Assembly: GCA_022410635.1 (NCBI GenBank)
Contig: JAJVDF010000205.1
Location: 942,658 to 1,006,657 of the forward strand
Length of the DNA: 64,000 bases
Source of the DNA: Tretioscincus oriximinensis
Lineage: Eukaryota > Chordata > Lepidosauria > Squamata > Gymnophthalmidae
Direction: 5' to 3'
Shown piece by piece: positions 40,729 to 52,790 of this stretch. The notes under the pieces were generated by a model. The model ran no database searches. It saw only the letters and a list, made by a program, of their open reading frames with translations, and was not told where the DNA came from. Position numbers and translations under genes: made by a program. The stretch's first letter is position 1. Every line of letters begins with the position of its first letter.

Positions 40729-41910
40729 TCAAGGGCTGCCAATCCCCAACCTTGCGGCACCTAAACTCCTAGGACCTGTGTTGTATTTCTCCCAATATAA
40801 ACCACGTTATCCTTTGCAAATTTTTGCCCATGTATTTTTTGCCTATCCAAATTGGTTAGAAGCAGATTTTTTTCTTTCTTTCTGCCTGTCTTCCTCCTTC
40901 CCCCATTCTTTTGCTGTATTAAAATGCTTGATAAAGCCAAAAGAAAACAATGACTTTCAAGGGAATGCAGTATGTACAGCTTAAGGAAACAAGGCTAGAT
41001 CAATTAACCACTGGGGTTCTTAAGATTTTCCCCTCGTAATCTTTTAACTGCACAGTTTTGCTGTTAAATGTAAATTAGACTCGGGGCTTCAAAGATGGGA
41101 ATTTACAAGACACCTTGGGGAAACTACAGTTCCTAAGCCTTCAATACGTTCAAAAAGCAAATCATCCCAAGAGCTGATGCAAGCGTTGTGCATTTATTAT
41201 CATTATNTGGAACCTTATTTCTCCTAATTAGCTATGATTTCTTTTTAGCTACGATCCATCCGGCCATTTTATTAGCCCACCAAATTTGCTTTGGGTAAAA
41301 GATCAAAGGAGACGTTGAAAAGTCTCTCCAGAAATGTGAGGACTGCTTTGAATGAGGATTGAAAAATATCCCAGAATTCTCTTTGCTTTGTCTTTCACAT
41401 GTTCTTCATGGCGGGATAAACTTCTCTTAGCCAAATATTACACAAATATTTATGTATTTGTGGGATTGTATTTGAAGCGTCTTTTATAGATATTACAGTG
41501 GTCTTTCATAAAACCACTGAAACCAAAAACTTGTATCTATAGTTTTTTTTTGTTCCTGAAGATCTAGCAGAATTCACTGTTTTGATTCTGAAAATCTTAT
41601 CTAATTTTAATCCCTAATTTTAGTCTGAATCCATGTTGGAAGTGAGTTTATATGATAAATGTTGGCTTGTACTTCAGTTTTACCTATTAATTTTATCTGT
41701 AACTGTTGCTTTTAAACTTTGAGGTATCTAGGACCATAATAAATGTTTGCTTGCTTTCATGCCTGAAATCCTGATGCCTCCACTGGTTTTGAGTCTGGAA
41801 ATAACAGAGAGNCATTAATGTTTTCCACATCATATCTAGTATGGCATTTTGAACGAATAGTGTGAGGGGCATGTCACACTATGAGGTCCTTTGATGGCAA
41901 ACTGAATATG
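40729..41910. other. Unique DNA, no gene recognised
   Basis: The TAAT-rich stretch 41190-41290 (TCCTAATTAGCTATGA) is non-repetitive and might be regulatory, but nothing firm can be said. Confidence 0.45.
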
Positions 41911-42217
41911 AGCAGGAGGAGGAGGAGGAGAAGGAGAAGAAGAAGAATTGAGTTCTTATACCCTGCTCTTTTCCAGAGCGGCTTACAAGGTTAATTTNCT
42001 TACATCTTATTCTATCTTCCCCACCAGGTTTATAATGGTACTCATTTACCTAATTGAAATGCAGATTACAAATTTGCATTTCTTTCTAATAGCTGAGTTA
42101 GCTAGAGCTGCAGNCTAGTAGAAGCCTCTCACCTGTCCCCACATCCGACATAGGGCTTCGAAACCTGATCTCCCAGATGAAAGACCGTCTCCTTAGCGGC
42201 TACACCATTCATGCCTA
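41911..42217 (-). mobile_element. tRNA-derived SINE, second subfamily
   Basis: Minus strand: head GGCATGAATGGTGTAGCCGC, B box CAGGTTTCGAAGCCC, shared body, an extra AAATTTGTAATCTGCATTTC segment and tail CTTGTAAGCCGCTCTGGAAA, then AGGGTATAAGAACTC and a GGA/GAA microsatellite at 41911-41947. Same subfamily as 27.3 and 32.3 kb. Confidence 0.82.
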
Positions 42218-42709
42218 CAACAGAACTCAGTGCATAGACATGTCCAAAACTGCATATGGAGGCTGGAACTGTAGTTGGAAATGTAACGTCAACTCGAAAT
42301 CCAGCACCATATTGGATGAAGTTTCAGTTCTATGACTAGGATCAATCTCAGAGCTCTTTCATCCACTTTCCTTTCAGATTTCTTCTACTACGATCTGAGG
42401 AGGCCTGGGGATTACCTTTTGGATGTCCTGCCTCTTGGCTGACAGAGGATTAGCTGACAAGGTCATGTGAATACAGGAAATCAGGAAAACCAGGNTGAGA
42501 TGTCCCAACTCTATAAACATTAGACTAGATCTTATTGCCATGCAATTTAAGGTCTTTATGCAGACTTCGTAATCAGTTTTAAGACGCAGTATACGTCAGA
42601 TATGTGCTAAGGGCTCCCTAAAATGAATTAATCTAATGTACACATGTGTTACCAGTGTTTAATCTAGGTTAAACATTGGTGCATGTGCCATTCAAGCAAC
42701 TCTGCAGAC
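42218..42709. other. Unique DNA, no gene recognised
   Basis: No recognised feature. Confidence 0.5.
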
Positions 42710-42972
42710 TCATACATAAGGTACGCCCTACTGAATGGGGCCGGAGCCCATTTAATCCAGCATTCTGTCTCACACAGTGGGCCACCAATTGCGTTTGGGT
42801 TCTCAAACAGAAAAAGACAAAATCCTCACCTGTTTTTGACTTCCTGCAAATGATATTTCAGGAATACTTCCTGTTGCTCCATCCCAGAGGCAGGATCAAG
42901 AGATCCATCCTAGGAACTATTTATGCCCTTGATGTCCATGACTTGTCTAATCCTGTTTTATTAGTCTCTAAT
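42710..42972 (-). mobile_element. CR1 LINE 3' fragment
   Basis: GCCCATTTAATCCAGCATTC, TGTCTCACACAGTGGGCCAC and ATCCATCCTAGGAACTATTT are the reverse complement of the CR1 3' untranslated region. 5'-truncated. Confidence 0.8.
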
Positions 42973-43499
42973 CAATGTTTAAAATAATCTCCNCAACATT
43001 CACAACCTCTTTACTGAAAAATGCAGCCAACTTTGACATTATTTTGAAGGAAGCCAGTTAGCANTTGGATCCAGCATTCAGGGCACTGCAGGTCTGACCA
43101 TTACAANGGCCCCCCAGTGATGCTGGGNNNCCCCACTGGCCCTGTTTTTTACCTAATGTTTTGTCTTTGTCTTCAACGTTGATTATGCTGTCTGCGCACC
43201 AACAAGTAGTAATCAGAGATTGTCCAGAACTGCTTGTGGTGCACATGTGCAGTATAATCAGCGCTGAAGAGTCACCACACATCGTAGAGTCTTTGAACAT
43301 AAGGTAGGAAGCCAAGCAGGAGGGGGGGGGGCTTCATTCTACTTCCTGTTGACCCCCTCTGGAACTCATCTCCACTATTGATTCAGAGTAACATTCAAAT
43401 GAGGCAGAGGCANGCTTTGATGACACACAGGAATCTCTGCATTTCCATTCACTACTTCCCCATCTAGTAACAAACCAGAATAGAACCTCATGAGTTAAC
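42973..43499. other. Unique DNA with several Ns
   Basis: A G run at 43322-43331. No recognised gene. Confidence 0.5.
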
Positions 43500-43700
43500 C
43501 TAAAAGGAGGGGGACACTCTGTGTGGGCGGAGCTTAGCCTCCAGGTTTGAAAAAAAGTGGCAATTGATTTTTGACAGTTGTGATTGGCAGCTGGCTTGGG
43601 AGTGAGGCAATGAGAGATGGGGCTGCTGTTGGTCAGAGGTAGCTAGTATAAATTGGACGGACTAAGGAGGACAGCAGAGAAGTTGCCTGATCCTGTACAC
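43500..43700 (+). promoter_or_regulatory. Promoter-like block of unknown origin
   Basis: GTGTGGGCGGAGCTTAGCC, an inverted-CCAAT-like ATTGGCAGC, and AGTATAAATTGGAC (TATA-like, 43647-43660) occur in order, then GGAGGACAGCAGAGAAG. The layout resembles an LTR promoter, but no LTR ends, primer site or partner LTR were found. Low confidence. Confidence 0.25.
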
Positions 43701-43916
43701 TTTCTAAGAAATTTAGGGAAGATTTTATGTGAATAAGACCATCCCTTGAGCACTATATATTGAGTTTATCAGAGTATACTTGATGCTTAGTAACCAAAAA
43801 AACTGGTGTGTTGAGCTAAAACCATAAAGACTACAAGTACTTGCCTATCCTTAAGACATTGTACTTTAATTTTATGTGTACTATCATCCGAGGGGCTGGT
43901 ATTTGGAATATTACCT

Positions 43917-44240
43917 TGCACTTGAAGAAGGCAGCATTGTGATTCTTAGTTCATATTACAAACTTAGTTCAGAGTTACCAATGTTGGAACTCTGCATGGA
44001 ATGAATGGCTAACACAGAAGTATAGTTAACTGGTGGCAGCATTACAAGTGACTGATCTAGAAGTACGTTGAGGGTATCTAGATAAGTGCTTTTTGTGTAA
44101 TGCTCTTCGTTCNACAGAAAGCCTGCAGAAAGCTGTTCTCGAAGAAGAGAGTGGCAAGGGGATTCACAGCATATCCCCTAATGTAATTAAGGTGGACATC
44201 TAAGCCTAGAGGGCCTATCAGGCCAGCAAGAAGAAAAAAA
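43917..44240 (+). repeat. Direct repeat, unit 1 of a diverged pair
   Basis: It starts with GCACTTGAAGAAGGCAGCAT (43919-43938) and ends with a 170-bp block (44070-44240) containing AATGCTCTTCGTTC, GGCAAGGGGATTCA and GACATCTAAGCCTA. Both segments recur about 980 bp downstream in the same order and spacing. Class unknown: old tandem duplication or two copies of one repeat. Confidence 0.6.
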
Positions 44241-44892
44241 GGCAATAAAAGGAAGTGAGCTAAAGAAAGAGTATTACAATGATATATAATATCCCATCCC
44301 ATCTCTCAAATGCTGTCTGATGGGGAAGTGGGCAAATGGCAGTGCAGAGATTCCTAGGTGTCACCAGGTGCTGCCTCTGCCTCATCTGGGTTAGGAATGC
44401 CATGTTTGCATGGAAACCAACCTCATCNTAGTTCTAAAGTGGTTCAAACTCCTTTGTGCAATTGCTGTTACCAATCTGGATCAAGATGGTCACTTTTACC
44501 AATGTGGATTACTGCAGATAAGTAATAAACATCACATTCTCCTTGCTTTCGCCATGCAAACAGAGGCAACAGCTGTTTGGTTTTCTCAAACTGCATTTTC
44601 ATTCATCATCAACCCAAATACGTTTTGCAGAGGCATCAAATAGGGTGCTGTTGTATTCAGTGTCCCCTCCCCACGGTCCCTTCTTCATTTCATTAATTGC
44701 TGATCACAATTTGAAAGGTCTTCCCACATTAGACTCATGATTTATTTCCTTTTCCTTTTTTCTTTTTAATAGTAAAGCCCATTCAGACAGAAGACCAGCT
44801 GCAGTCAGCAACATGCTGAGGTGCTAAGCTGGGAGTGTATTGCAGGGGCTTTGCATTTGTAACTTATCACAAACTCTTGGGCCCCTCAGTAT

Positions 44893-45215
44893 CATCTGGC
44901 ACTTGAAGAAGGCAGCATTGTGTGCCAAAGTCAAATCTGGAGTCAGGTTGCTCTTTTCTAATCAGATCTGCTCTGCATTAAACTCCCCACCATTTAGCTG
45001 GTTAACAAGCTTGGGCCTTAAATAAAGCTGTCATTGGAGAAGAGGGGCTGAATGGTTGTTAGAAGTGCCTTACGCATAATGCTCTTCATTCCACAGGAAG
45101 CCTGCAGAGAGGTGTTCTCTAAGGAGAGAATGGGCAAGGGGATTCAATAGCCTATCCCTAATGCAATTAGGGCAGACATCTAAGCCTAAAGGGCCTATTA
45201 GGCCAACAAGAAGAA
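44893..45215 (+). repeat. Direct repeat, unit 2 of a diverged pair
   Basis: GCACTTGAAGAAGGCAGCAT occurs at 44899-44918. The block at 45059-45215 contains AATGCTCTTCATTC, GGCAAGGGGATTCA and GACATCTAAGCCTA, matching unit 1 at roughly 80-85 percent by eye. The middle parts are hardly alignable. Confidence 0.6.
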
Positions 45216-47440
45216 ATGCAACAAGAAGGATTTCGTTTGCTGTCCTGACACCTCGGTTTATTTTAAAGCCGCCCTCTTTAAAGGGACACGATTTAGAGTT
45301 AAATGTGGAATTGGTTGCTCAAAAGGCAGAATATTGAAATGAGTGAGTAACAGGTTTTTGATCCTTTTCAGATTGCTTTCCAAGCGTGTTTCAGCTTTTN
45401 CTGTTGCCATAGTTATGCAGTAGCTTAAAATACTGGGATGGCTGTGAAGAGGGCTCCAGACTGGCAAGTGTAAAAATCACACTAGAGTTCACTTTCTTTA
45501 GTCTTTCCACCCACATACAAACACNTTCTAGAGATCCCTTTTCAAATTCATACACACAGAAACGCACAGCCATCTTATTGTGACTGCTAAGAAATCATCG
45601 CCTGCAAGTTCCTTTCCTTGTGTGCTGTGAAGTTTCTATTGTGTCTTGTTGTTCTGAAACACTCCATCTCTTGCATCAAGATGCCATTATTGTAATATAC
45701 CGTAATTATGACTGTTCTGACTTTAAAAAAGTTAAGCATGATTGGTGGATTTTAGAAGCACTTAATGCGAGCTCTCCTTTCACTTTCCTAACTCCTGTTA
45801 CCAACATTTTTTTATAATGAGTAGAATCACAGGAAAATATTTTGAAACTAGAAATATCTGCTGACATTCTAAATGGTTGCTTGCGGTATCCGTAAATTAG
45901 TGGTGTTTGAGATAGAATCAGGAAGGGTGGCTCATTCTGGATTTTAAGTCAGGTTGAATCCCTAATTGTTACCTTTACTGACTTCCTGAAGTTGATTGGT
46001 TACCAATAAGGTAGATTTTGAATTACAACCTTCATTAAATTTTTTAATTGGCTATCCACCAGTAGATTATCTTTTAACTACACACAAGTATATAAGTGGA
46101 GACTTTGGGTGTTTCCCATTGAAGTTCCTGTTCCAGAATACTCAATGGAACCATGATGCACCTGACTGGTACTTCAGCAACTATTACATCCTGACCCGAA
46201 GTGATGCTATGTTTGATAGCCCATTTCACCATCATGTACAGTTCAGTCAAAATGCGACCTCCCAGAAGACCATTCCATAGGGCAAATTCTATGTTTCAGA
46301 AAGTCCCCTAGACTACCCTACCATCCCAATTCAGACACAGCAGGGATATTGGATCAGTCTGCTTGTGAAACTCATGGGGCCTGACATGCCCCCAGAGACC
46401 TTTATTAATCCCCTTCTATTTTATTTAGTCATCCCTATAGTTTAGAGTGGGACTTAGTTGCTTTTGTATAGTTATTTTGGGAGGGAACCTTATTTAGACC
46501 CTATCCCTTTCAGAATTCTGGAGGGAAGTCCTTAATTTCAGTTATATTTCGTCCCCTTCCCAGTTAAGTTTCATTTTGGGTGTAGCAGACCTGATGACAG
46601 TAAGTTTCAAACGTCATTGTGGTAAAAGAAACTTTCAGTCAAAGAAGAAGACAAGAACTCTAAGAAAACTAAAAAGCAAGGATTCAAAAAGGACTTGGGA
46701 GGGAATTGTATTTTGAAATAAACCCTTTTGTTTGAATGAGTTTGAGAGTTTCATCTTCTGTCCCTGACAAGCAAACGACACCCAAAATAGAGAAACAGCT
46801 TGTGGCACGGAGAAAGTTTTTCTGCAAGAAGTTTCAACCTGCTAAGAGTCAACCCTACATCTTGTGGTGACAAAATTCAAAGTTAAACCAATATAAAAGC
46901 ATTGAATTTGGACACTCCAGCATCAAAACTTTCAAGCAGTTACTTAATCATTTGAACTCAAACTTTCTTTGGTGGAATTTTGGGAATATTCAGAACTATT
47001 TATCATTCCTTTTGATTGTCATTTTGTCTGTTTTTTTTGTTGTAGCTTTCAAAAATAAGCATTTCAAAATAGCAAANGTGCAAGGAACGGTGAATGCTGA
47101 AGTAATTGTTTCTGGTTTTTAAAAAAATCCCACAAAAAGTGTGAAATATTGTTGCTATTGTTGTAATTTTTCACACTCACATTTACACATTATTGTTTCC
47201 ATGAAACATACTTTAGGCTGCTGTGATTTGGTTCGTTTTGATTTATGAAGCTCTTCTGAATTTTAATGGCCCTCAGTATTGACTAATGCCCTAGGCTTCT
47301 CTTGAAAGCACTTAATCTCTCAGGCGAAGTCTTTCAGGTTAGCCAGAGAAGGGCTATTGATACTAGAAGTGCCTCTGAACTTCTGATATGCACAAAAGCT
47401 TGGGATCAACATATGCTGCTGTGCAAATGGTAAACTGTTG
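45216..47440. other. Unique AT-rich DNA, no gene recognised
   Basis: A 94-codon plus frame at 45996-46280 has no recognised domain. The rest is featureless. Confidence 0.45.
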
Positions 47441-47444
47441 TCGT

Positions 47445-47562
47445 GGGCAATCGCACGCTGAAGAGGTAGACGTGTCTATGAAAACTCAAGTCACCTACCT
47501 TTCTACTGTCCAAGTGCTACAAGCCCTTTTGCTGGACATGCTACATCTAGTTCACTTCAGCA
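47445..47562 (+). mobile_element. Penelope-like element relic
   Basis: CTGAAGA (47458-47464), the hairpin GTAGACGTGTCTAT and GAAA (47480-47483) keep the order and spacing of the hammerhead-like core seen at 31.4 and 56.9 kb. Downstream AAGTGCTACAAGCCCTTTTG then CTGGAC parallels AAGTGCTGCTAGCTCCTTTG then CTGGAC of those copies. The ends are lost. The open frame 47388-47681 runs across it and is not a gene. Confidence 0.55.
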
Positions 47563-48626
47563 TTTTATCCGAAGCCATTTCTGCAGTCCAGCACTTCTTC
47601 ACAGACATCTTCAAAGTTGCTTTTGTTGGGGACTTCAGGGCTGCATGTGAAAAAAATGCTGAATTTCAGAGGTGTCTATGAAGCACATTTTGAAGGCGTT
47701 CCAGATCTGAGCTGCCTTCATTTCTACCTGATCACCTAGTTCTGTTCTCCATGCAAATATGCCACTGCTGAATGAGTTTTAGTGGCGTTACTACACATGT
47801 AAGGCATATTAATGTGATTTACTTGTAATGGTTTTTATGGAGCTGTTACAACATATCTATTTCTATGCAGACAGTATAGAACAGTGAGCTCCTTAAACAG
47901 AATAGTGTACATTATCAACCCTGTCAAAAACAGTATTTTATTCTGTATCATGCTTCCTTTGTCCGGACCTATTCTTTTTCAGCTATGACTCTGTATTCCA
48001 AAGTTCTGTTAAAACTGCATTGTAATAATTCTTTATTATCAACTAATAAATGGTATATTTTGTCAGTTATTCACTTCCCTCCTTCTATTTTAAGCTTTTG
48101 ATTCAATTTCTTCCATACCTGTTTTGNGATTTTATTAAACTGTATTTGTTCTATTGGGCAGTGACTTGACATTTTCTTTGTTAGTTTTCTTTGCCATTTT
48201 TTCCATACATTCATAGTAGATTTTAAGGATCCATGTAATTCTTCAAGGAATATCTTTTTAATTCTATCCCTAATTAAGGATATGTTATTTATTCACTCCT
48301 TTCCAGAAGTACCCATTTCCCTACTATATGCTAAATCAAATAATTTTGTGGTATGAAAGGCATCATGNTATAAATCTAATCTTGAAACATGTCAACCTGA
48401 TTTTTAAAGGGGCATTTAGCCACAATTTTTAAATTGTGTGTCTTTTCCCATCAATGATCCANTGATTTAATTTTTATCCCTTTTTTTTTACAATATAAAT
48501 TATGCAGGATAGTTTGAAATAAACATTTTGGAGCTACCAATGTTTTTATTATTTTGATTCTGGCCAATTTTGTTAAGTATTTTTTCTTCCATCTATCCCA
48601 GTTTTTCTTCCACCTATCCTATTCCT
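47563..48626. other. AT-rich DNA, no gene recognised
   Basis: T-rich with several poly-T runs. No recognised feature. Confidence 0.5.
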
Positions 48627-48857
48627 ATGCCAGTTTGGTATAGTGGTTAGAGTGTTGGACTCGTACCTCCTCCATGAAAGCCAGATGGGTGATTTGGGCC
48701 AGTCACAGTTCTTTGAACTCTCTCAGCCTCACCTAGTCCACAGGGTGTCTGTTGTGGAGAAAGCAACAAAAGCTATGTGCGCCACCCTATGGTTGGCCGC
48801 CCTGAGACCTTCGGGTATAGGGTNGGATACAAGTACAAGTAAATAAATAAATAAATT
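48627..48857 (+). mobile_element. Sauria-head SINE with L2-type tail
   Basis: GCCAGTTTGGTATAGTGGTT, AGAGTGTTGGACTCG, body TTTGGGCCAGTCACAGTTCT, tail GCCGCCCTGAGACCTTCGGG, TATAGGGTNGGATACAAG and (AAAT)n. The head has a deletion around the B box. Confidence 0.85.
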
Positions 48858-50299
48858 GTTTAGATATGTTGTTCCACAGCCTGTTTAAAGGTTTTCTATT
48901 ATATTAGTTAGCCAAGTTTTCAAATATTTTATTAATTTCTTGTTTAATTTTAGAACAAATTTTGTCTATAAAGGAATTTTTAACATTTTCTTTTAATGTT
49001 TTCTAAGCAGAACACAAACAATGGATTATTTGATNAAATGGCTCACTGGCAAACTGAATAAACAGGTGTGCAACTCGATGGTGAACTAGCATATGATTTT
49101 CTTTATGCACACTTCTAATCATCAACACATAATGAAGAAGCATTGCATGACACAGAGGATCCAATGTATAAAATGCCCAAAGTCTGCTTTCCTGTAAAAT
49201 AGGCTAAGCCTGAACATCACTTACTTTTATGGACTTCTTCCTGACGGAGCCAGGAGGCACACCATGATGCGTTCAGTGTCTCCACAAAGGTTCCATGACA
49301 TGCAATTTTATGCACAAGATATCAGCAGCATCATAAGGCTTCTCAAAAACTCTGAAATGTNGTTGTGGACACGCTCTGTGACATGATGAACAAGGTGCTT
49401 TTGCTGATGTTCCTGCTTGTAGACTGCACCATATGGAAACAGACATGTCCTGAGACAAAACATTCCATCTGTTATCTGTTATAGCAAATTTAACAAGCCA
49501 ACTTTGTATGCACAAGTATTTTCCCCTTCTAATGATTACTGATCTGCTTTTGGCTATTGAAACCTTGGTGACAGCTGGTCTTGCCTATGACAACACATTG
49601 ATTCTCCATATGAAGTTTGACTAAGTTTGATGCCGCTGTGAATTACATTTACATGAAAATATCTGGAATTGATGTGAACAGATGTAGAGTTTGGGGATTT
49701 TTATAATGTTCTTTGAGGGAGAGAGAAAGACAAAAAAATGAGGTGTGATAAACATTTTGAGCTTGGCAAATATGAGGTGATTCTGTCTAGAATATCGGAT
49801 TTTGTACACGTTACTCTGGATTATATTTCAAGGATTTGAAGGGCTTTGAAAAGCTGCCTGATTAAATTACTTCTCAGATCAGTTGTGCAAATCCACAGCT
49901 GGTTTAACACATTAGAGTTGGGGGCATTATGTTGACAGCCGCCAGTAAACATTTGTCAGTTTAATCTGGTGCTTAAATCAGGAAATTTTCTTTTTGGTAC
50001 ATACGTATTGGATGTCCACTGGTAATCTGGAGATGTGGTAATTGAAACAGAACAAGGTATAGTTTCAAGATGCACACACCAGTCCATATGTGTGAATACT
50101 GATTGCCTTGGAATGCAGCCCACTTTGATCTGATCAGTTCTGATGTCATCTATTATTCTTTCCTTCCTAGACTAAACTATTCTTCCTCTATATCTCAAAC
50201 TTAAGAAAGACTCTTGTCTACTGTCTATGATCAGCTAGGTATATGAAGGGCATAGCAAGGAGGATAGGAGAACCAGCTGTTGAGCCAACTGTCTACATT
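48858..50299. other. AT-rich DNA, no gene recognised
   Basis: Short frames only. Confidence 0.5.
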
Positions 50300-50535
50300 T
50301 CGGCTTGGATAGGTTTCAAAAGATTTGNATAAATTCATTTAGGCCAGGTAAGTTGATAGCTACTAGAATAGATGTCTGGGTGCTGTGTCCAGGTCAGAGA
50401 GACATTTGTCTCTAAATGCCAATTGCAGCGAGTTAATCAGAAGTGAAGGTTTGCTTTNATCTTTTGCTTAAAATACTTAGAAGAAATTGGTGAATGACAT
50501 GGGCTGGGGTCTGATCCTCTTCTTATGTTCTTATC
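50300..50535 (+). mobile_element. CR1 LINE 3' end, diverged
   Basis: GGCTTGGATAGGTTTCAAAA (ORF2 end), GTGAATGACATGGGCTGG and GGTCTGATCCTCTTCTTATG, then TTCTTA tail, match the CR1 3' region of the TTCTTATG family. Old. Confidence 0.65.
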
Positions 50536-51289
50536 TCCAAAAGGGAAAGGATGTGGTGAGAGCAAGGTGGGAAGTAGTAAAGACTGAAAGTTAAAATANA
50601 AATCTAAAATAAATAACGGTACAGTTGGTCTCCAGTCAGACTTTGATCACACTTACAATATTGGAGTTTAAAGATAANGAGTGACATGAATTGAAGCAAC
50701 CTAATTGAAAATATGGAGTAATGACGAATAGTAGAGTTTTGAGACACAGTAATGTTAAAAGAATTAGTCCACCTGATTAAACGGGCAGTCTATTCAAACT
50801 CTGTTCAAAACCTAAGAGAAGATGAGATTTTAGAAATCTGAAAACAGAGGCTTTATTCTACTGCTTTAGTTACAATGCTGCCACTCCAAAGCATCGAATA
50901 TGCATCCAACATTTTTCAAATGTAGAGCTGTCAAAATGCCTTACAGATCACGCCACAGAAGCACCCATATAATTCCAGCAAAATATAAGGAAGTACCAGA
51001 TAGCTTACAAACCAAGCACCGTAGTTTTGTACTCTGGAAGAATTCTGTNACAGTGAAGCAGGCAAATCTAAATCTGGATTTAGATTTGCCTTCTTCATGA
51101 ACCTGTCATGATCTGCTGTACCAGTGGAAGTGGTGGTGCAACCCCATGAATCAGCACACTTGCCCATTGTTGCTCCAACATGGGATTGCACCATGCAGAA
51201 TTTGAATATTGCCGATAGGGAAGGGAAGATCTTCAGGGAAGTGAGCACTTGAATAGATTGTGTATTCCATCACTTGATGAGGCTCATGA
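50536..51289. other. Unique DNA, no gene recognised
   Basis: A small inverted repeat AGGCAAATCTAAATCTGGAT / TTTAGATTTGCC lies at 51059-51091. Nothing else. Confidence 0.5.
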
Positions 51290-51525
51290 GGAAGAGTCTA
51301 AAGGGAGAGAGTTTATAGTGGTGGGATCCAGGATTTGGAACAGTCTTCCTACAGAGTGAGGAGACAGTGTGACATAGTATCCACTGGAAACACCTTTTTT
51401 TAGCTCCTGTAATATCCTCTCTTTTTCTTTTTGAAATCTTGTCTTAATCTGCTTTGTTAAGTACCCTAATAATGCAGCATCGAGTAGAATATAAATTAGA
51501 TAAATTAAATTAAATTAAAGAGCTT
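51290..51525 (+). mobile_element. L2/CR1-clade LINE 3' end, diverged
   Basis: VVGSRIWNSLPTE is readable from GTGGTGGGATCCAGGATTTG near 51319-51357, followed by a 3' region and an ATAAATTAGATAAATTAAAT tail at 51500-51525. 5'-truncated and decayed. Confidence 0.5.
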
Positions 51526-51684
51526 CAGGAGACCTCTAGACATTGGGGGAATAGGCAACCAAGTGGCAAATGAGCCTGAATGTTTGTAAGGTGGTTGGAG
51601 AAAAAAATATTCTGAACTGATGAGGTCTGAGCTTTCTTTGATGGATCAGAAAAGAGTAGGTAATTATGGACCAGTAACACAGAA

Positions 51685-51875
51685 GTCTAGTAGTGGCTTA
51701 GAGATTAACAGAGAAAGTACGAGCTTTTGTAGGCTAAACTGTCATTTATTCTACTATAGTTGGATATACTGATATACAGTATGAATATTCTGGAATATAG
51801 CAATATATAATCAAGTAATGTCTAGATACAGCTGTTTCATCAGATACATGGAGTGAAATGTTTAGGGACAGACTA
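51685..51875 (-). mobile_element. Penelope-like element relic
   Basis: AGTGGCTTAGAGATTAACAG, GAGCTTTTGTAGGCTAAACT and TGTTTCATCAGATACATGGA, then GTGAA, are the complement of the common reptilian Penelope-like 3' region. An AT-rich insertion of about 110 bp separates the two halves (51735-51830). The terminal AGCCGTGTTAG is not preserved. Confidence 0.5.
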
Positions 51876-52690
51876 CATAGATAAGCTGTATGTGTGAGAA
51901 CAATAGAAATTGAAAAGGGTGTGGTTATGGTATCAAGTATTGTATAATGGTATCTGTTAAGACTTAATGTGTGAATATCCATGCTTTATTCCAGAATATC
52001 TAAGTAAAGTAGAACAAATAAATGATGCCTGGATGCAGTCAAATCCTTACTCTTGACTCTTTGATAGTGAACAAACCATTTTATTAATATTTGCTCTTTA
52101 TTGCCATTGTCATTAATGTTCATATTGCCTTAAGTTCTTAATGCTTTTAGCTATTTTTTTGGATGTCTGTGACCAAAAGATTCTTGACTTAATTGGGAAC
52201 AATTTGTTCTTGGTGGGTTGAAAACTGCCCAAAGCTCTTCCAGGCTTGAATTGCGACAACTGACTTAAATGAGGAAAAGTAGTCATATACTGGAAATTTC
52301 TGTTCCTTTTACTGTGTCAGGGCATGCTGCAGGAAAGGACAGCGTACTTATAAGTGCCCTTTTCTCTCTCTTATGCTTTAAGAATAGCTCTATCAGTAGC
52401 CTCAGAATTTACTCATTTTTATTTTTTTAAAGACAGGCAGCACATGGCTTGTCTGGCATTGTGTATGTGTATACTCCAGGGCTTGGATAGTTTTACTCTA
52501 NTACTTTCAGGTCTGCTAGCCAAGTGTGAAAAACAAAAGGGGTAAAGGTGATAAAAAACTCAAATGAGAAATCTTAGGGTTGGAAGGAAAAGAGGTGAGA
52601 ATGGTACAAATGGAGATACAATATGTTTTAGAATTTCAGGGAAGAAACAGAATCTACAGGCAATTCAGTTTTGAGAGATTTTCAGTTTTA
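51876..52690. other. Unique DNA, no gene recognised
   Basis: No recognised feature. Confidence 0.5.
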
Positions 52691-52790
52691 TGGACTATAT
52701 CTCAGAATAAGGCTTTGTCACCCACATGTTAGTGCCCGCTTTGGCAGGCCTCTGTGTTCCAAGATATAGCATATATCTCCGTATAAAGCC
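52691..52790. repeat. Dispersed foldback family, copy 3 (one good arm)
   Basis: GGACTATATCTCAGAATAAG, GTCACCCACATGTTAGTG and GCTTTGGCAGGCC are the left-arm motifs of the 19.3 kb copy in the same order. The right arm is shortened (CCAAGATATAGCATATATCT). Confidence 0.6.

Noticed and set aside
43500..45215. Endogenous retrovirus with two LTRs
   Set aside because: No TG/CA ends, primer-binding site, polypurine tract or gag/pol sequence was found between the repeats.
45996..46280. 94-codon plus-strand frame
   Set aside because: No domain, no splice sites in context, AT-rich surroundings; chance length.
47388..47681. 97-codon plus-strand frame
   Set aside because: It runs through a Penelope-like relic; no independent coding evidence.
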